The notes under the pieces: generated by a model
What the model was told of the DNA's origin: nothing
The model's input: the letters and a program-made list of their open reading frames with translations, nothing else
The model's database searches: none
From: Flavobacterium sp. NRK1
Lineage (GTDB): Bacteria; Bacteroidota; Bacteroidia; Flavobacteriales; Flavobacteriaceae
Assembly: GCF_024054175.1 (NCBI RefSeq)
Contig: NZ_JAMXLA010000001.1
Coordinates: 348,437 to 412,436, forward strand
Length of the DNA stretch: 64,000 bases
Reading direction: 5' to 3'
Position numbers and translations under genes: made by a program
Shown: piece by piece, positions 61,178 through 64,000 of the stretch
Numbering within the stretch: position 1 is the stretch's first letter
Layout: each line of letters starts with the position of its first letter

Positions 61178-61588
61178 TTAATTTCCTTTGTAGGTTACAA
61201 AATTTCGTGGTGTTTCATAAAGTACTACTTCAATATCCATAGTGCTTTCAATACGTCTTCTTATCCTGTTCCATATCACAACCACTATGTTTTCGGCTGT
61301 GGGATTAAGATCTGCAAATTCAGGCACATCCAGGTTCAGGTTTTTATGATCAAAAGGTACTTCTACCTCATCGGCAATAATATCTTTCAGTATTTTAATA
61401 TCTATAACATAGCCTGTTTGCGGATCTATATCCCCCGTAACACTTACTATGAGTTCATAATTATGCCCATGAAAATTAGGGTTATTGCATTTGCCGAAAA
61501 CAGTATTGTTCTGCTCATCGGTCCAATCTTTACGATACAGTCGGTGGGCAGCATTAAAATGGGCGCTTCTGCTTACGGTTACTCTCAT
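61178..61588 (-). CDS. queD: 6-carboxytetrahydropterin/6-pyruvoyltetrahydropterin synthase
   Basis: 136 residues. Zinc His ligands are in HFNAAHRL near 11 and HGHNY near 40-42. The catalytic Cys is in KCNNPNFHGH, five residues before HGH, as in pyruvoyl-tetrahydropterin synthases, while E. coli QueD has four. DHKNLN near 78 and PTAENIVVVIWNRI complete the fold. In Bacteroidetes it usually serves queuosine synthesis, producing 6-carboxytetrahydropterin. It sits between idi and manA. Confidence 0.9.
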   Translation of the reverse strand: MRVTVSRSAHFNAAHRLYRKDWTDEQNNTVFGKCNNPNFHGHNYELIVSVTGDIDPQTGYVIDIKILKDIIADEVEVPFDHKNLNLDVPEFADLNPTAENIVVVIWNRIRRRIESTMDIEVVLYETPRNFVTYKGN

Positions 61589-61645
61589 TGCTTTAATTGT
61601 TTGTTACCGGCTTACTGTATATTAAAATAAGTACCAGTTATTAAA

Positions 61646-62173
61646 CTATAATTTATGGTCTTCTAAAAAATGATAAAACTCATCAAAAATTATCCTGAAC
61701 CATACAGTATATGATTCCGGATGATTCTGCATATCTTCTTTCACAGCATCTATACTCATCCACTTCCAGCTCTCGGCTTCTTCTGTATTTATATTAGGTT
61801 CTTCATTATAATAACCAATCATAACATGATCAAGCTCATGCTCTGTAAGTCCGTTATCAAATGGTGCTTTATAAATAAACGAGAAAAGTTCTTTAAGCTC
61901 TGTTTCAAAACCCATTTCTTCTCTAAGCCTACGGGTACCGGCCTGGATATTACTTTCGCCTTCACGCTGATGGCTGCATGTAGTATTCGTCCATAAAAGG
62001 GGCGAATGATATTTTTGAGCTGCACGCTGCTGCAGCATGATCTCGTTTTTGGAATTAAGAATAAAAACGGAGAAAGCGCGATGCAATAAAGCTTTTTCGT
62101 GTGCTTCCATTTTGGGCATAAGCCCTATCTGCTCATCCTTCTCGTTTACAAGTATTACTTTTTCTTCTGTCAT
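61646..62173 (-). CDS. idi: Isopentenyl-diphosphate delta-isomerase, type 1
   Basis: 175 residues, Nudix fold. It interconverts IPP and DMAPP for isoprenoid synthesis. The catalytic Cys is in NTTCSHQREGE near 62-72, preceded by LHRAFSVFILNSKNEIMLQQRA; the Nudix-like helix RRLREEMGFE is near 80; and the catalytic Glu is in TEHELDHVMIG near 110. It starts the same-strand run idi - queD - manA. Type 1 rather than the flavin-dependent type 2. Confidence 0.94.
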   Translation of the reverse strand: MTEEKVILVNEKDEQIGLMPKMEAHEKALLHRAFSVFILNSKNEIMLQQRAAQKYHSPLLWTNTTCSHQREGESNIQAGTRRLREEMGFETELKELFSFIYKAPFDNGLTEHELDHVMIGYYNEEPNINTEEAESWKWMSIDAVKEDMQNHPESYTVWFRIIFDEFYHFLEDHKL

Positions 62174-62190
62174 AACATCCTAATAGCTTC

Positions 62191-62198
62191 CAAAAATA
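62191..62198 (-). promoter_or_regulatory. -7 box for the idi-queD-manA run
   Basis: Minus-strand TATTTTTG, 17 bases before the idi ATG at 62173. Confidence 0.45.
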
Positions 62199-62291
62199 AT
62201 AAAAACTTCGCGGATTAAAGAGCGTTTAACGTTTTGATAGCGGTATAGCGATTTAAAAAAAGTAATACATTTATACTTTGACTTATAAATA

Positions 62292-63158
62292 ATGAAAACA
62301 CTTAAAAATATACCAATAAACAAACAGGATGCACGAGCTGTAGGCGGAATTGATATGCATTATATTTCGTTAAATTCACAAAAGAAAAAAGAAAAACCAG
62401 AGGACCACATGCAGGAACATATGGATGATCATTATGTCTTTTTTATAGCACAAAAGGGGTCGGCTATTTTTCATTGTGACATGGAAGAAATGAATCTTTC
62501 GGCAAAGGGATTTATGACTGTAAAGCCATATCAGGTACATGCTCCTAAAAAAGTAAGTGATGATTTTAAAGGCTATTTTATGGCTGTAGAGTCTTTTCTG
62601 ATACCCAATCATTGTAGTGAAATGCTTAAAAACCTTTCGGCACAGCAGCAATATTTACAGTTGGAAAGCGATGAAGATTACGATCTGGAAGAAACTGCCG
62701 CATTGCTGTATCGTACATTTACAACCGAAAACCCTTATAAATCATTTATTCTTAATGGCCTCCTAACCGCTTTCATTAATCAGGCCTGTTCTTTATACCT
62801 TAAAAAAGGGAACGTAAAACCTCAGCCAAAAAGTCAGGCCGCTATTATTACATCTAAATTTAAAAATCTGTTAGACCAATATTCGTTTTTACATCTGCCT
62901 TCGTTTTACGCTAAAAAACTAAACATAACAACTTCTCATCTTAATCATTGTTTAAATATGGCTACAGGGTTATCTGTAACACACTGGCTGCAGGATACCA
63001 TGATTACTGAAGCCAAAAAGCAAATTTATTATACTAACAACGATATAAAAGAGATAGCTTTTACACTTGGCTACGAAGATCACGCCTATTTTTCAAGGCT
63101 TTTTAAAAAAATAACAGGAGAAACCCCTCTTTCATTCAGAAAACGATTCCGCGAATAG
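62292..63158 (+). CDS. AraC-family transcriptional regulator
   Basis: 288 residues. An N-terminal cupin-like sensor domain (HYVFFIAQKGSAIFHCD and KGFMTVKPYQVHAP, about 45-95) precedes the C-terminal AraC domain (about 190-288). That domain has two helix-turn-helices: FYAKKLNITTSHLNHCLNMATG and the signature IKEIAFTLGYEDHAYFSRLFKKITGETPLSFRK. The next gene, 78 bases on, is a siderophore-interacting-type flavoprotein on the same strand, so the regulator probably controls it. Confidence 0.92.
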   Translation: MKTLKNIPINKQDARAVGGIDMHYISLNSQKKKEKPEDHMQEHMDDHYVFFIAQKGSAIFHCDMEEMNLSAKGFMTVKPYQVHAPKKVSDDFKGYFMAVESFLIPNHCSEMLKNLSAQQQYLQLESDEDYDLEETAALLYRTFTTENPYKSFILNGLLTAFINQACSLYLKKGNVKPQPKSQAAIITSKFKNLLDQYSFLHLPSFYAKKLNITTSHLNHCLNMATGLSVTHWLQDTMITEAKKQIYYTNNDIKEIAFTLGYEDHAYFSRLFKKITGETPLSFRKRFRE

Positions 63159-63236
63159 TCCAATTATTTAATTGTTTTGTAAAATTAAAATAAAGGAGTT
63201 TTAAAAGTACTTTGCATCAGTAAAAATAACTGAACA

Positions 63237-63956
63237 ATGAGTATTATAAAAACTATCATCAATAAGACATGTCATAGCGCGGTGGTGATACATAAAGAAC
63301 AAATCACACCTTCAACATATCATGTGCGCATAAAAATTAACGGTAACAGCTTCAAAAACTATATTCCGGGACAACAATTACGCATTTTTGTAGGCATTGA
63401 AAATATTATATCATTAAATGATCTTGTACGCACATATTCTATATGGAACTACGATGAATTTAGAAATGAGGCAGATCTTGCCATCTGTACTTTTTCTAAC
63501 GGGCAGGGGGCTAAATGGGTAAAAAACCTTGAACCCGGCAATATAATTTACTTTAGGGGACCGGAAGGAAAGTTCACTATAAACCCAGATGCAGACAACC
63601 ATCTTTTTTTTGGAGATATTTCTTCTCTGGCACATCTTTACGAGCTTAACCGACATACAGGATTAAGCAAAACAGCATCCGGTATTGTGTATTCTTCTTC
63701 AAAAACGCATTATTTTGATGATATTTACCCTAAACGTAATTTTGGTTTTATAACAGCATCAGACAATATTACTGATGATATTATTGCTGAAATTACATGG
63801 AATGGCATCCCTAAAGGAAATACTACCGTTTATATTGCCGGAGAAACAGCTTTTTGTGTAACGCTGCATAACTATTTTAAAAAAGAACATAACTTTTCTG
63901 CTAAACAAATTAAAACAAAACCTTTTTGGCATCCTGATAAAAAAGGTCTCGAATAA
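63237..63956 (+). CDS. Siderophore-interacting-type FAD-binding reductase
   Basis: 239 residues, ferredoxin-reductase-like SIP family. The FAD motif is RTYSIWNY near 62-69, FSNGQGAKWVKNLEPGNIIYFRGPEGKF near 84-113 binds the flavin pyrophosphate, FFGDISSLAHLYEL near 122 is the NAD(P)-site loop, and the C-terminus KPFWHPDKKG matches the SIP KxYW-type ending. It likely reduces ferric siderophores or another acceptor in the cytosol. Probably regulated by the adjacent AraC protein. A TACTTTG-like box lies about 28 bases upstream. Confidence 0.85.
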   Translation: MSIIKTIINKTCHSAVVIHKEQITPSTYHVRIKINGNSFKNYIPGQQLRIFVGIENIISLNDLVRTYSIWNYDEFRNEADLAICTFSNGQGAKWVKNLEPGNIIYFRGPEGKFTINPDADNHLFFGDISSLAHLYELNRHTGLSKTASGIVYSSSKTHYFDDIYPKRNFGFITASDNITDDIIAEITWNGIPKGNTTVYIAGETAFCVTLHNYFKKEHNFSAKQIKTKPFWHPDKKGLE

Positions 63957-64000
63957 AACAAATACATCTTTTAAACAGTAAAATGATTTTGTTTTTACTT

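Noticed and set aside
1..64000. CRISPR array, prophage, insertion sequence or integrative element
   Set aside because: No regularly spaced direct repeats, integrase, transposase or phage genes were seen, and the tRNA-Thr gene has no adjacent integrase or visible partial duplication.

Overview
The window is a chromosomal segment from a member of the Bacteroidota, almost certainly the family Flavobacteriaceae (Flavobacterium or a close relative). The reasons are: low G+C with AT-rich intergenic DNA; Bacteroidetes-type -7 promoter boxes (TAnnTTTG) in front of many genes and no convincing Shine-Dalgarno sequences; two proteins with type IX secretion (T9SS) C-terminal sorting domains; a FecI/FecR/STN-TonB receptor unit; a TonB with the N-terminus typical of the phylum; and a chromosomal class B1 metallo-beta-lactamase of the BlaB/IND/JOHN type. 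I see no rRNA, phage, integrase, transposase or CRISPR array. One tRNA (Thr, anticodon TGT) is present.

Layout. 0-6 kb: ribH (cut by the window edge) with a TPR membrane protein, recF, a DUF2461 protein, murB, and a glycosyltransferase overlapping a TTG-started ECF sigma factor. 6-8.3 kb: metallo-beta-lactamase, TonB and a PrcB-like lipoprotein. 8.4-11.3 kb: lipA and gapA, with two inverted copies of a small palindromic repeat flanking gapA, then punA-lpxK. 12.5-16.2 kb: a Nif3-like protein, a coiled-coil protein whose zinc ribbon has lost its cysteines, an alpha/beta hydrolase and an RluF-type pseudouridine synthase. 16.2-18.6 kb: a LytTR response regulator and LytS-like kinase behind an attenuator-like leader, then an AT-rich gap. 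18.6-25.3 kb: a T9SS adhesin-like protein with three repeated modules, an SDR enzyme, a beta-barrel protein, folD and ffh. 25.5-33.3 kb: two lipoproteins, the sigma/anti-sigma/TonB receptor operon, and convergent to it a secreted PNGase F-like glycoamidase. 33.4-39.8 kb: argS followed by two SGNH hydrolases (one with LysM) and an MBOAT acyltransferase. 40-49.3 kb: a TonB-dependent receptor-like barrel, an L,D-transpeptidase, a FabH-type synthase, an orphan ABC ATPase, a beta-barrel protein, a TetR/hydrolase pair, an OmpA lipoprotein and a lipocalin-like lipoprotein. 49.7-59.7 kb: htpG, DUF4272, small lipoprotein and membrane genes, and a run headed by a DUF2089 regulator and ending near an M61 peptidase. 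59.7-64 kb: tRNA-Thr, an idi-queD-manA run, and an AraC regulator with a siderophore-interacting-type flavoprotein.

Most of the window is core housekeeping and envelope biology. The parts that most repay attention are: (i) a leader with a 20-codon hydrophobic ORF and an intrinsic terminator just before the LytS/LytR genes; (ii) several genes where a -7 box lies exactly four bases before the ATG, implying leaderless mRNAs, one of them (tetR) with a perfect 24-bp palindrome in the promoter spacer; (iii) the PNGase F-like secreted enzyme facing a FecI/FecR/TonB receptor operon; (iv) the SGNH-SGNH(LysM)-MBOAT envelope acylation operon; (v) the metallo-beta-lactamase; and (vi) the paired inverted repeats around gapA. 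All functional calls come from reading the sequence, with no database search.
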